DNA of 64,000 bases from Fluoribacter dumoffii NY 23 (GTDB lineage: Bacteria; Pseudomonadota; Gammaproteobacteria; Legionellales; Legionellaceae): positions 3,625,574 through 3,689,573 of the forward strand of contig NZ_CM001373.1 in NCBI RefSeq assembly GCF_000236165.1, written 5' to 3'. The first letter of the stretch is position 1. Each line of letters starts with the position of its first letter. Below, in pieces: positions 6,584-16,105 of the stretch. Both the position numbers and the translations under genes were made by a program. The notes below the pieces were generated by a model. That model was not told the origin of the DNA. It did no database searches and worked only from the letters and a program-made list of their open reading frames with translations.

Positions 6584-9439
6584 TCAGGTTTTATTAACCA
6601 CTACTCGCAATGCCTGTAATTTTAAAGTTGTACTGCCGATGTATTCCTCACTTGCAACAAGTTGATTTTTGTAATGGGAAATTTCATCCTCACGTATGGA
6701 AGGATTGATTCTTTTTAATGCTTCCAACCGCGATAGTTCATGGGTGATTTTTTGTTTCATCAGTTCCGTAGCCTGCGCTATGAGTTCCTGCAGTTGTGCT
6801 TCTGCAACTTTTTTACTTTGAATCAATATCGTTTCAAGATCGGATTGAATCTGCTGAATAATCGGATATCCCAAATGACGTTTCACAGGCTGGCACAACT
6901 GATTTAATTGCTTGTAATCCAGAATCTTGGAAAGATTTTTTCCAGATACATCCATGAGCACACGAATTGGAGTAAGGGGCAGGAAGCGATCTAATTGCAA
7001 ATCTTTGGGCGCGGCACAATTAGCGGTAAAAAAAGATTCCAAAAACAAAGTTCCGGGTTTAATGCTTTTTATGGAGATGGTGGCTAAAGTGGCATTTCCG
7101 AGCTCGGAATCCAAAATCATTTCCATACATTCGCTGACCATAGGATGTTCCCAACTTAGGAACTCCACATCTTCACGCACAAGCGCCTTGGCGCGTGCAT
7201 AAGTCACTGTAACCCCATCCTCTTTTAATCCTGGAAAATGACTGGTCTTCATATGATCCGTGGGGCGCACTATTTCTGTAGATTCAGAATGGTATTCGTG
7301 ATCAATCCCGTACTCCTGAAATACTTGTGCCATATAGTTTTCTAATTCCAGACAATTTTCTTCTGCCTCAATAGCAGCTATTAATGCCTCTGCCTGGGGG
7401 ATATTGCAGGAATTTAGTTCCAATAAACGATCACGGCCCTCGTGCAGTGCCTGATTAATTTGTTCCGCCCGTATTTTCGTTTCCTTAATCAGGTTGTCCA
7501 GCTCTTGCGGGTTGGCATCCGCGGTATCAAGAAGTGGCAGTAACTGCTCTTCAAATTCTTCATAAAGAGTAAAGCCGATAGAGCAGCTTTTGGTATACAA
7601 GTTAATGCCTTCATGGTACCAACGAAATAACTTCTCTTGTACCGTATCCATGAGGTAGGGGACATGAATATCAATAGTATGCCGCTGGCCAATCCTATCA
7701 AGCCGGCCTATACGTTGTTCCAATAAATCAGGATTTAAGGGTAAATCAAACAATACCAAGTGATGGGCAAATTGAAAGTTTCGACCTTCGCTGCCTATTT
7801 CAGAGCATATAAGCGCCTGCCCTCCATTTTCGAGCTCGGCAAAATAAGCGGCAGCACGATCCCGCTCAATAATAGACAATTCTTCATGAAAGGAAGCACT
7901 ACGAATCCCTGCTTTTAATTTTAAATACTGATCCAGAGCAATTGCGGTATTTGCCTTGGCACAAATTACCAGAACCTTTTTAGGATGTAATTCGGCGATC
8001 TTGTTGGCTAACCACTTCACTCGGGGATCGTTTTCCAACCATAGCTCTTTATCCAAAAGCTGTTCAGGGTACAGTTTTCGTTGCCCCTTTTTTGCATCCA
8101 ATGAGGAATAAATTGGGGGACACTCCAAGGGATAGGCATGGACTTGGCGTTCTGGAAAACCTTGTATTGCTGCACGTGTATTACGGAACAAGACACGTCC
8201 TGTTCCATGGCGGTCGAGCAAGTCTTTAATGACCTGGTTTACATTCAAACCGTTTACCTCTCCCAAATAAACTTCTAATTGTTTTTTAAGGTCCACACTT
8301 AAAGTATCGATGGGTGCCTGTTCTCCATAAGTCATTAATTCCTGCACCAGCTTGTTGATTTGCTGATATCCCTCTTCTTCCTTTATAAAGGCGGCAATAT
8401 CATAAAACCGGGAGGGATCAAGTAATCTTAAGCGGGCAAAATGACTGGCAACACCAGCTTGTTCAGGGGTTGCAGTCAACAATAACAAGCCTTTACTCTG
8501 TCTTGATAATTCCTCAATGCATTCATACTCAGGACTTTTTTCTTCTTCTGACCAATGTAAATGGTGGGCCTCGTCGACAACGAGCAAATCCCATTGACTG
8601 GCTAAAGCCTGGGCACGTGCTTTTTCGTTGTCCATAAGAAAATCCAGACTGCACAAAACCAGTTGCTGGCTTTCAAAAAGATTCTCTGAAGTCGTGCCAA
8701 TCTGAATTCCTTCTTCTTCATCCAGCTCATAGGAAAGTTCATAGCGTTCGGCATCAATGATTGAAAAATACAAATTAAAACGGCGAATCATCTCGACAAG
8801 CCATTGATGAATCAGCGTTTGCGGCACCACAATCAGCACCCGGTTGGCACGGCCGGTACATAGTTGATAATGGAGAATCATTCCTGCCTCAATAGTCTTA
8901 CCAAGTCCGACTTCATCCGCGAGCAGAACTCTTGGAGCATGGCGTTGCGCCACTTCATTGGCTATGTACACCTGATGTTTTAGCTGACTGGTTCGTGACC
9001 CTAGCAATCCCCTCACTGGTGATTGTTGCAACCTGCTTTCATGATTCAACGTGTCTATTCTTAATTTAAAAGTGCTTAATTTATCGAGCAGACCACTGAA
9101 CAATCTTTTTTCGGGGGTATTAAGTTGAATAAAGCAATCCAGTAAGAGTTCGCTGATTTGCAACTCATTTCCTGCCTCATCTGTGCCTCTATAAAACAAT
9201 ACACCCTGACGCTCTTCCACCTGGGTAATCTGCATTTTTTGTTGGTTGGAGGTAATTACTTCTTCCCCTTCCTTGTAAGTGATGCGGCTTAACGGAGCGC
9301 TATCAGTAGAATAAATACGCTCTTCACCAGCAGCAGGGAAACTCACACTTACCTGCCTCCCATTTACTTCAATAACGATACCCAAACCCAGTTGTGTTTC
9401 TGTATTACTTATCCAGCGTTGGCCTATATTAAACATCAT
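6584..9439 (-). CDS. rapA: RNA polymerase-associated protein RapA
   Basis: A 951-residue SWI2/SNF2-type ATPase (E. coli RapA is 968) that binds RNA polymerase and helps recycle it after termination. The N-terminal Tudor-like region (MFNIGQRWISNTETQLGLG) is the family signature. The helicase core has Walker A in DEVGLGKT (about 175-182), the DEAH box in VVDEAHHLHW and motif III LLTATPEQ. The second RecA lobe ends in the arginine-finger motif QRIGRLDRIGQRH. The C-terminal RapA-specific domain is complete. ATG 9439 is used; ATG 9436 is equally possible. No partner gene shares an operon. Confidence 0.97.
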   Translation of the reverse strand: MMFNIGQRWISNTETQLGLGIVIEVNGRQVSVSFPAAGEERIYSTDSAPLSRITYKEGEEVITSNQQKMQITQVEERQGVLFYRGTDEAGNELQISELLLDCFIQLNTPEKRLFSGLLDKLSTFKLRIDTLNHESRLQQSPVRGLLGSRTSQLKHQVYIANEVAQRHAPRVLLADEVGLGKTIEAGMILHYQLCTGRANRVLIVVPQTLIHQWLVEMIRRFNLYFSIIDAERYELSYELDEEEGIQIGTTSENLFESQQLVLCSLDFLMDNEKARAQALASQWDLLVVDEAHHLHWSEEEKSPEYECIEELSRQSKGLLLLTATPEQAGVASHFARLRLLDPSRFYDIAAFIKEEEGYQQINKLVQELMTYGEQAPIDTLSVDLKKQLEVYLGEVNGLNVNQVIKDLLDRHGTGRVLFRNTRAAIQGFPERQVHAYPLECPPIYSSLDAKKGQRKLYPEQLLDKELWLENDPRVKWLANKIAELHPKKVLVICAKANTAIALDQYLKLKAGIRSASFHEELSIIERDRAAAYFAELENGGQALICSEIGSEGRNFQFAHHLVLFDLPLNPDLLEQRIGRLDRIGQRHTIDIHVPYLMDTVQEKLFRWYHEGINLYTKSCSIGFTLYEEFEEQLLPLLDTADANPQELDNLIKETKIRAEQINQALHEGRDRLLELNSCNIPQAEALIAAIEAEENCLELENYMAQVFQEYGIDHEYHSESTEIVRPTDHMKTSHFPGLKEDGVTVTYARAKALVREDVEFLSWEHPMVSECMEMILDSELGNATLATISIKSIKPGTLFLESFFTANCAAPKDLQLDRFLPLTPIRVLMDVSGKNLSKILDYKQLNQLCQPVKRHLGYPIIQQIQSDLETILIQSKKVAEAQLQELIAQATELMKQKITHELSRLEALKRINPSIREDEISHYKNQLVASEEYIGSTTLKLQALRVVVNKT

Positions 9440-9563
9440 ATAAAATCATCTTTTGTCTCAAGTGTGATTAAAATAATCAAAAAACCAAATAAACTCAACT
9501 TGACTTGTATCCTTTTTTTAAATAGCATGGCTGGATTTTAAGCAAGCTCTAGGGGGGATGATT

Positions 9564-10271
9564 ATGGAATTAAAAATAGAAAGACAGCCGAAAGTAAAAC
9601 TAAATAGAGAAGAAAAGCTCAGCAGGGATTATGAAGAAGAAATTTACGATGGCGAATACCTAGTAGAAGATAATTCCCACTCACCTGCCCGAAGAGGCGC
9701 ATCTGAGGATGACAGCATCTTCGATGCATGCCTAGGCACTCCTGAAGTAAAAGCACATGCTAGAAGAGACATTAAAGCAGGGGCAAACAAGGCTTATGAG
9801 GCTATGAGTCGCGCTGTACCTGGATTTTTTGCCCCTTTTGGAAAAAAACCTTTATTAAAAGAAATGGGATTATCTACCGGAAAAGAAATTGGTCTTGTAG
9901 GAACTGCGCCAATTACTGCACCTCTTGTTATGGCCCTAAGTGCTGGTCTTTTAACGGCGGTGGCTGCGGGTGCCGCAATTACTGCACTTGGAAGTTTGAT
10001 TTTTGCTGCAGGTGCTGAATTACATAGCTTACGCAAAGGTAAGGAAGCGGCAAAAGAAACTGCAAGTGATGCACTTATTGTTTCTGCAAAAGCGGGAATT
10101 GTTGCTGCTTTTTGTATCCTGGCTGCCGCTGCTGCTGCTCTGGTTGCCGCAATAATTGCTCCCATTGCATTGGCGTATTTCATTACCCGTTCTGGTGCGA
10201 GCGCCGTATCTGCAATTTCTGAGTGTAATTCTTCTAATGCGGAAGAAAGAAGTTACTCTCGTCAGATGTAA
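9564..10271 (+). CDS. orphan membrane protein with an alanine-rich double hydrophobic hairpin
   Basis: A 235-residue protein. ATG 9564 is chosen because the G-run at 9551-9556 then sits at correct spacing; the in-frame ATG at 9558 touches it. The N-terminal 110 residues are charged and soluble (acidic EEEIYDGEYLVEDN). Two long Ala/Gly-rich hydrophobic stretches follow at about 113-150 and 175-206, separated by a basic loop (LRKGKEAAKET), then a short polar tail. This cytosolic head plus late hydrophobic hairpin resembles many Legionella translocated substrates, but I recognise no domain. A hairpin at 10282-10307 follows. Confidence 0.6.
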   Translation: MELKIERQPKVKLNREEKLSRDYEEEIYDGEYLVEDNSHSPARRGASEDDSIFDACLGTPEVKAHARRDIKAGANKAYEAMSRAVPGFFAPFGKKPLLKEMGLSTGKEIGLVGTAPITAPLVMALSAGLLTAVAAGAAITALGSLIFAAGAELHSLRKGKEAAKETASDALIVSAKAGIVAAFCILAAAAAALVAAIIAPIALAYFITRSGASAVSAISECNSSNAEERSYSRQM

Positions 10272-10281
10272 TTTAAGTTAC

Positions 10282-10307
10282 CAGGTTGGGCTGCAAGGCC
10301 CAACTTG
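10282..10307 (+). terminator. stem-loop after the membrane protein gene
   Basis: CAGGTTGGGC (10282-10291) pairs with GCCCAACTTG (10298-10307) with one G-U pair and a six-base loop, just past the stop at 10271. There is no downstream T-run, so termination would be imperfect; it could instead protect the transcript end. Confidence 0.5.
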
Positions 10308-10456
10308 ATACCCTCCGGAATTTGTCTATACCCCTATTCATTTACCTGTCTTAGGCAGAACCCAAAAACTCTAAAAACAAATTCTTCTTGTTTTTTTAAG
10401 TTATTCTGGTTAAAAATAGTAGGCACAGGAAGATTATTCAACAGAAAGGAATTCAC

Positions 10457-11704
10457 ATGGCTACCACCGCAGAAGAAGTTCAATATCTTATCGAACTAGA
10501 TAATGACAGAACCGTACAGGAAGTATCAGTTGAGCTCCCCGCAGAAGAAAAAATAAAGCATCAGTTAGAAATTCTCAAGGAATCGGATCAAGACAAGCTC
10601 GTAAAAATTACGATTACCAAAGAAATATTTCAACAAATCAGAAAAAGTCTGCAAGACACCGTAAAGAGCATGGAAAAAAATCCCAGCATCTTCTCACGTG
10701 CAGCAGACTATTGGGGACAATTACCGCTTTGGCAAAAAATTATTGGTGGAGCAGTATTAACACTCCCTACCCTAATCCTGGGTATTGTTGCCCATGTTGG
10801 TTTTCTCCTGGCAATTTGTGGTGTCACCGCGGTTACTTATACAGCAGGTGGAATCATCCTTGATGATCATCATAAATGCAGTACCAGTGCAGTCGAAAGC
10901 TTGCAAAAAGGTATCTTGGGCTTAGCTGATCTTTTAGAGCTGACCATCAATGCACTGGATGTGATCCGTGAACAATTGGCAGTTGAAATTCAACGTTTTG
11001 TCAAAGAAAATGCCAGACTTACTGAAAATATTGAGCACTTAAGTACGCAAATTGATTTGATTGATCAACAAGTCATGGCTACCGCCAAACTTAATGGGAT
11101 GATAGGCGAAACCAAAGATGGCCTGGTGGCAGTTGCAGACGTTCTCAGGGAAGGAGTTGCCGAACAAACAGACTTGATGAAACAAAATCAGGAGAAACTG
11201 GCTCGAATTACAGAAACCTTCCATAGCACTAAAAATGATTTGGAAGAAAAAGTTCGTGAAGTAACCATAGTGAAGGATGAGCTGGGCAACGAACTCCAAC
11301 GCGCCAAATCCTTGATAGAGGCCTTGCATAGTGCCATATCGCAATTAGCAATCACCGCAATTGACAAAGAAGCGCAGCGCAAAGCTTTTCTGGAAAAGTT
11401 GGATATTTTTATCAATGACAAGGAAGCGAGCTTTCTATTAGTATTTGATCGAATTTGTGAAGCAGAGCGAAAGCTTGCCGTAGTGCAAAAAGAGCTGGAA
11501 AACTCAAATCAACGTTATCAAGAGCTTCTCCTCATCCAGGAAAAGCACATAGACACCCTCAAAATATTAAGCACTCAATCATCACCCGAACAAGCGTCCC
11601 CCATCCCGCCAGTTAGCGAATTATTAAGTAGAAAAGGGTTTTATGCAGTTAAGGACGCACCGAACAATAGCCAGGAGTTACAGGAGCAAGCTTTAACGCT
11701 TTGA
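10457..11704 (+). CDS. membrane-anchored coiled-coil protein, candidate effector
   Basis: A 415-residue protein from an ATG with AAAGGA six bases upstream. Residues 1-90 are charged. A double hydrophobic segment at about 94-136 (KIIGGAVLTLPTLILGI, FLLAICGVTAVTYTAGG) would insert as a hairpin. The rest, roughly 160-375, is long amphipathic coiled coil (QRFVKENARLTENIEHLSTQ, ERKLAVVQKELENSNQ). Coiled coils beside a membrane hairpin are typical of Legionella Leg/Lem-type effectors, but bacterial structural proteins can look alike. It follows the previous membrane gene on the same strand after a 185-base gap, and a strong terminator closes the unit. Confidence 0.6.
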   Translation: MATTAEEVQYLIELDNDRTVQEVSVELPAEEKIKHQLEILKESDQDKLVKITITKEIFQQIRKSLQDTVKSMEKNPSIFSRAADYWGQLPLWQKIIGGAVLTLPTLILGIVAHVGFLLAICGVTAVTYTAGGIILDDHHKCSTSAVESLQKGILGLADLLELTINALDVIREQLAVEIQRFVKENARLTENIEHLSTQIDLIDQQVMATAKLNGMIGETKDGLVAVADVLREGVAEQTDLMKQNQEKLARITETFHSTKNDLEEKVREVTIVKDELGNELQRAKSLIEALHSAISQLAITAIDKEAQRKAFLEKLDIFINDKEASFLLVFDRICEAERKLAVVQKELENSNQRYQELLLIQEKHIDTLKILSTQSSPEQASPIPPVSELLSRKGFYAVKDAPNNSQELQEQALTL

Positions 11705-11732
11705 TGATATATACCCCAAGTTATATCTCCCC

Positions 11733-11772
11733 CCCTCTCCACAAGTTTTTCCGCGCCTGGAGAGGGTTTTTT
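11733..11772 (+). terminator. Rho-independent terminator
   Basis: CCCTCTCC (11733-11740) pairs with GGAGAGGG (11759-11766) and is followed at once by six Ts (11767-11772). The 18-base loop is large but the stem is perfect. It lies 29 bases after the coiled-coil gene's stop. Confidence 0.8.
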
Positions 11773-11811
11773 CACTGGTGCACCATCATTTTGAAAAGAA
11801 AACCATCGGTT

Positions 11812-12450
11812 TTATTCTTTTTTACCGTCCAAAGACAAATTATATGCGTCCAAAGCTCTTTTAACTGCTGTCCGTTCGCCAATACGCTGATACCACGCAA
11901 GTAAACGGCCAAAACGCTGTTTCTCAATAGTTTGCTGGTAAAAAATTTGAAAGCAGTAAACCCAGGGCCATATTGCCATGTCCGCAATCGTGTAATCCTT
12001 TCCTCCAATATAGGAAAATTGGCTCAGTTGTTTTTCCATAACCCCCAATAAGCGCTCACTTTCATCGGCATAGCGTTTTAAGGCGTATGGAATTTTATCC
12101 TCAGCACGATGAAAATGTCCCAGTTGACCAAACATAGGTCCTACGTGCGCCGCTTGAAAATAGCACCATTGGATAATATTAAACTTCTCTTTTAATGATG
12201 CGGGTAAAAATTGCTGATGCTTTTCTGCAAGATATTGCAAAATAGCGACACTTTCAAACAAATAAAAATCATTCTGCGCATCATACAATGCGGGAATTTT
12301 ATTATTAGGTGAAATTTTTAGAAAATCGGGATTAAACTGTTCCCCTTTAGAAATATCAATGGTCTTAATCGTATAGGGCAGGGACAGTTCTTCAAGCATG
12401 ATTGTCGGTTTCAGTCCATTGGGTGTTCCGAAAGAATATAAGGTATACAT
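11812..12450 (-). CDS. glutathione S-transferase
   Basis: A 212-residue two-domain GST. The N-terminal thioredoxin-like domain begins MYTLYSFGTPNGLKPTIML, has the cis-Pro region NKIPALYDAQ, and the glutathione gamma-glutamyl-binding motif as FESVAILQYLAEKH. The C-terminal helical domain carries the N-capping motif YTIADMAIWPW. This matches bacterial YfcG/YghU-like GSTs, which use glutathione for disulfide reduction or conjugation in the cytosol. ATG 12450 has a near-perfect AAGGAGGT upstream. It converges with the coiled-coil gene across the terminator. Confidence 0.93.
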   Translation of the reverse strand: MYTLYSFGTPNGLKPTIMLEELSLPYTIKTIDISKGEQFNPDFLKISPNNKIPALYDAQNDFYLFESVAILQYLAEKHQQFLPASLKEKFNIIQWCYFQAAHVGPMFGQLGHFHRAEDKIPYALKRYADESERLLGVMEKQLSQFSYIGGKDYTIADMAIWPWVYCFQIFYQQTIEKQRFGRLLAWYQRIGERTAVKRALDAYNLSLDGKKE

Positions 12451-12713
12451 GAGGACCTCCTTGTTTTAAGTCCGGAAATGGGAAAGTATAGTTTAATTTT
12501 TTCCAAGAGAAAATCAGCATAAGCCGGACACAATCCCCTGCTTATTCAGGCTCATTGCCATAAAATTTTTACTTTAAGAGGATAATTTGCTTGGCAAGCA
12601 GCTGCGACTCTAATTTATCCCTGCAGCGGAGTAGACTCCTATTCACTTGATGCGCGGATAAATATTTTAGTTTATTCTTAGATATCATAAGCGGCAAAAA
12701 AAGGATTTTTATA

Positions 12714-13988
12714 ATGAGCTTCTCAAATAAGGTGGCAATTCTTGGCAGTTCGCGCACTCCATTTGTCAAATCACAAACCCACTATTTAGGAAAATCCAAT
12801 CAGGACATGCTCGGAGCAGCACTAGCTGATTTAATCCATAAAACCAAAATAGAAGGTGAATTGCTGGGGGATTTTATTGCTGGAGCAATTATGAACCATC
12901 CTCTGGACTGGAATTTATCCCGGGAAACGGTTTTGGGTAGTGCCTTGTCTCCAGAAACACCCGGATTAACCATTCAACGTGCTTGCGGCACCGGTTTGGA
13001 GGCAGTCAATCTTATTGCCTTAAAGATTGCCAGTGGACAAATTACTGCAGGAATAGGCGGTGGCTCCGACACCAATTCCGACATTCCTTTATTCGGCCAA
13101 AGGAAGTTGACTCATTTTTTGATAAAATTGCAGCAAGCAAAAGGAATTAGGGAAAAGCTTGCCGCGCTCAAAGATTTTCGTTTGGGTATGCTTAAACCGC
13201 AAGTACCAGAGGTCCGTGAGCCACGCACAGGGCTTTCCATGGGGGAGCATTGTGAATTGATGGTTAAAGAATGGCAAATAAGCCGAAGGGATCAGGATGA
13301 ATTGGCATATCGCTCGCATCAAAATGCCGCAAAAGCGTATGATGAAGGCTTCTATGACGATTTGATCATACCGTTTGCATCCTTGAGTCGGGATACCATT
13401 ACCCGCAAAGATTCTTCTTTGGAAAAATTGGCTTCTTTAAAGCCTGCTTTTGATAAAACCGACAAAGGCAGTCTAACCGCGGGAAACTCAACCCCGCTCA
13501 CTGACGGGGCTTCTGTTGTTTTATTAGGCTCTCCTGAGTGGGGGAAAAAACATCAGCTGGAACCGCTTGCCTATTTTACCGATTGCGAGGTGGCTGCAGT
13601 CGATTTTGTACATGGAGCGGGTTTGCTGATGGCGCCCACCATTGCGATTGCCCGTTTACTGGCAAGAAATCAACTCAGCCTGCAGGATTTTGATTATTAT
13701 GAAATTCATGAAGCCTTTGCGGGTCAGGTTTTATGTACTTTAAAAGCCTGGGAATCTGCTGAATATTGCCAAAGAGCCTTACACCTCAAAAAGCCACTGG
13801 GAAGTATTGATGTCCAAAAAATGAATATTAAAGGAGGCAGTCTGGCTCTTGGTCATCCGTTCGCCGCAACAGGCGGACGTTTGGTGGGCGCAGCTGCCAA
13901 AATTCTTGCGCAAAAAGGCAACGGACGTATTCTGATAAGTGTGTGTACTGCCGGGGGCATGGGTGTTGCTGCAATTATTGAACGCTAG
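12714..13988 (+). CDS. acetyl-CoA acyltransferase (thiolase)
   Basis: A 424-residue thiolase. The acyl-accepting Cys is in RACGTGLEA (Cys91), the catalytic His residues are in EIHEAFAGQVL and GHPFAATGGR, and the second Cys is in CTAGGMGVA. The TAGNSTPLTDGAS motif is also present. The length and the long middle loop match FadI-type degradative thiolases, which release acetyl-CoA in beta-oxidation. No partner (FadJ-like) gene lies beside it, so the exact chain length is open; an acetoacetyl-CoA thiolase role remains possible. ATG 12714 follows AAAGGA by eight bases. Confidence 0.93.
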   Translation: MSFSNKVAILGSSRTPFVKSQTHYLGKSNQDMLGAALADLIHKTKIEGELLGDFIAGAIMNHPLDWNLSRETVLGSALSPETPGLTIQRACGTGLEAVNLIALKIASGQITAGIGGGSDTNSDIPLFGQRKLTHFLIKLQQAKGIREKLAALKDFRLGMLKPQVPEVREPRTGLSMGEHCELMVKEWQISRRDQDELAYRSHQNAAKAYDEGFYDDLIIPFASLSRDTITRKDSSLEKLASLKPAFDKTDKGSLTAGNSTPLTDGASVVLLGSPEWGKKHQLEPLAYFTDCEVAAVDFVHGAGLLMAPTIAIARLLARNQLSLQDFDYYEIHEAFAGQVLCTLKAWESAEYCQRALHLKKPLGSIDVQKMNIKGGSLALGHPFAATGGRLVGAAAKILAQKGNGRILISVCTAGGMGVAAIIER

Positions 13989-14084
13989 AGCGCTGTTTGG
14001 CAATGAGCCTGTATTTATCGGGCAGGAAAGCCCAATCACTCGAATCAGGCCGCATTGCCCTTTATTACCCAACCCGTTTTTCTT

Positions 14085-15035
14085 TTAATTAACCAAAGTA
14101 TACACAGCGGCTTCTGCATTTTGTATTCTTTCAGCATGGAGTTGTTTTGTTTTACGCGCAAAAAAATTACTCAGCAAATAAGCCCCTACTCCCACTGCTG
14201 TTGAAACGGTCTCTGTAACCGCTAAAGGAGGATTCGGTGGTGTTTGATTTCGTTTAAAGAAAAAACCTCCGCCATAAGTGGCCTTGGCAACAACGTCTAC
14301 CGATTTGTTGAGTAAAACATTCAAATTCGTAAAATAAATGGGGACCGTGAAATTACTGGACCCTAAATTAATCTTGATGTCAAAAGGCAAGGATATGGTT
14401 GGGCCATTATAATGGGCACCATACACCTTATGTTCACCCCGGGGGGGATAAGTGATATCGGGAATATTTTTTCCTGAAAAATAAAGTGCAGTGGTGGCAA
14501 CCATATTACTGAGCATCGCCATGGATACAGCACCAGAAAAAGCTTCGGCACAAACATAGTAATATTCTTTCAATTGCGGGTTTGCAACTTGCATCCCCTG
14601 GGTGCGAGCATAATAACGCCGCTCTTCCCTACTTTCCTGCCACTTGTTGACACTTGCGCCTATAGTTTTTAAGGCAATTCCTGAAGCCACGCAAATCATA
14701 CTGGCAGCTTGCACTGTCCCGGCATTAATATAATCTGTGAGGTTATAGGAAGTTCCATTATTAACATGATTATTGTAGGTCAAAGGGTATTGTTCATTAA
14801 AAGCATAATTAATGTTCGTAAGGTTAACACCCAAAGTAAAATTACCTGCAGCTTTCACTTCTCCATAATAAGATGCACTCACATCTTCCGTACCAAGCAT
14901 GCTAGAAACAGCATACGCCGTACCACCCAGCGTACATGCCAAAGTACCACACACATTCATTGAATCGGCTACAGCATGAACTGTTGTATCTAATAACCAA
15001 TTTCCCGCCGTCCAAAATCTATCCACCCACCCCAT
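14085..15035 (-). CDS. orphan multi-segment membrane protein
   Basis: A 316-residue protein from ATG 15035, with AGGGA about nine bases upstream (an in-frame TTG at 15044 is less likely). Hydrophobic stretches appear near the N-terminus (VCGTLACTLGGTAYAVSS), around AGTVQAASMICVASGIAL, around GAVSMAMLSNMVATTALY and at the C-terminal end (VSTAVGVGAYLLSNFFA). Between the last two is a beta-rich, Thr/Asn-rich section (INLGSSNFTVPIYFTNLN). No family is recognised. It ends about 100 bases from the convergent thiolase. Probably an envelope or secreted-substrate protein; function unknown. Confidence 0.55.
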   Translation of the reverse strand: MGWVDRFWTAGNWLLDTTVHAVADSMNVCGTLACTLGGTAYAVSSMLGTEDVSASYYGEVKAAGNFTLGVNLTNINYAFNEQYPLTYNNHVNNGTSYNLTDYINAGTVQAASMICVASGIALKTIGASVNKWQESREERRYYARTQGMQVANPQLKEYYYVCAEAFSGAVSMAMLSNMVATTALYFSGKNIPDITYPPRGEHKVYGAHYNGPTISLPFDIKINLGSSNFTVPIYFTNLNVLLNKSVDVVAKATYGGGFFFKRNQTPPNPPLAVTETVSTAVGVGAYLLSNFFARKTKQLHAERIQNAEAAVYTLVN

Positions 15036-15210
15036 AACACCCAATCCCTTTTACACATAAAAAAAAATGACTTACCGAGATAAATCAAAATATCGACACC
15101 TATCTGTCTTAATTTCTATCAGAACACATCTATATGAAGCGGTCAATAAATTATTGCTACAGCTAACTAAAGGGAATATATCAGGACAGAACAACAAGGA
15201 ATACGCAGTT

Positions 15211-15984
15211 TTACTCAAATTGGCGCACATAAAAAGTCAACTCCTCGGCACGGTTGGTAAATATCCAGTTTATTCCCCGGTTTAATTCGCGGTACAAGCT
15301 GGATTTTGAATCGACCATGCCGACTCCAATAATTTTTTCAGCTCTCTTGAGACGTTTAATTATTTGGCTATTTATCAAAAAATAATGACCCAATAGCCCT
15401 CCATAATTTTCCTTTAAAGTGATGCCACAATATTGGCGTACATTATGATGGACAGCTACCAGCAACAAGGAGCTTTTGGGAAAGTGCGTCAAGGAATAAA
15501 AAATCTCGGGGTCTAGAGTGAGCAAGTGATAGTGTGTACCTGCAATTAATCCATCCAGGGTATGGGCTAAAACTTCCTCATCGTGAAAAGGTGTTTTTAA
15601 TTCAATCAACAGATGCATGTTGTCCCCATAAGCGTCAACCACTTCATTCAACGTTGGCACTTCAGGTACGAGGGTTCGTAACTCATTGAATTTCAAGTCA
15701 GCAATTGCACGATTACATTTCCAAAGACGGTTTAACGTGGGGTCATGATTGACTACAAGCACTTTATCAGCAGTTGCATGCACATCAAGCTCTATCCCCC
15801 AACACCCCAATTCTTTTGCCCTTTTAAATGCCGCAAGAGTATTTTCCATAATACCTTGGGGATGATTATGTGCTCCTCGGTGAGCAATTATATGGGCGTT
15901 TTTAACCCTCTCCAACGAAGGTTTGTCTCTGGGAATGAGGGAATAATAAACATCTATGGTTTTTTGTAAAAAATCAAGAAACAC
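15211..15984 (-). CDS. glycerophosphodiester phosphodiesterase
   Basis: A 257-residue GDPD-family TIM barrel. The signature AHRGAHNHPQGIMENTLAAF gives His35-Arg36 and a family Glu. It is followed by GIELDVHATAD with the metal-binding Glu and Asp, then NHDPTLNRLW with the general His. Later strands LLIELKTPF and a closing WIFTNRAEE complete the barrel. It hydrolyses glycerophosphodiesters to glycerol 3-phosphate and an alcohol. No signal peptide, so cytosolic like E. coli UgpQ. The start is GTG 15984 with AGGGATT nearby. Confidence 0.92.
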   Translation of the reverse strand: MFLDFLQKTIDVYYSLIPRDKPSLERVKNAHIIAHRGAHNHPQGIMENTLAAFKRAKELGCWGIELDVHATADKVLVVNHDPTLNRLWKCNRAIADLKFNELRTLVPEVPTLNEVVDAYGDNMHLLIELKTPFHDEEVLAHTLDGLIAGTHYHLLTLDPEIFYSLTHFPKSSLLLVAVHHNVRQYCGITLKENYGGLLGHYFLINSQIIKRLKRAEKIIGVGMVDSKSSLYRELNRGINWIFTNRAEELTFYVRQFE

Positions 15985-16105
15985 AATGAATCCCTGATAG
16001 CTTGTATACTATTAATAATAAATAGGAAAATTGAAAAAGCAAAATCAGCTGATTTCTATTTCAATTTGTGTAAAAATAATAGACTTTTTAACCTACTGTC
16101 TCAAT

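Noticed and set aside
15067..15285. 72-codon plus-strand frame starting beside the orphan membrane gene
   Set aside because: No ribosome site, basic low-complexity translation, and it overlaps the 3-prime end of the glycerophosphodiesterase gene by 75 bases.
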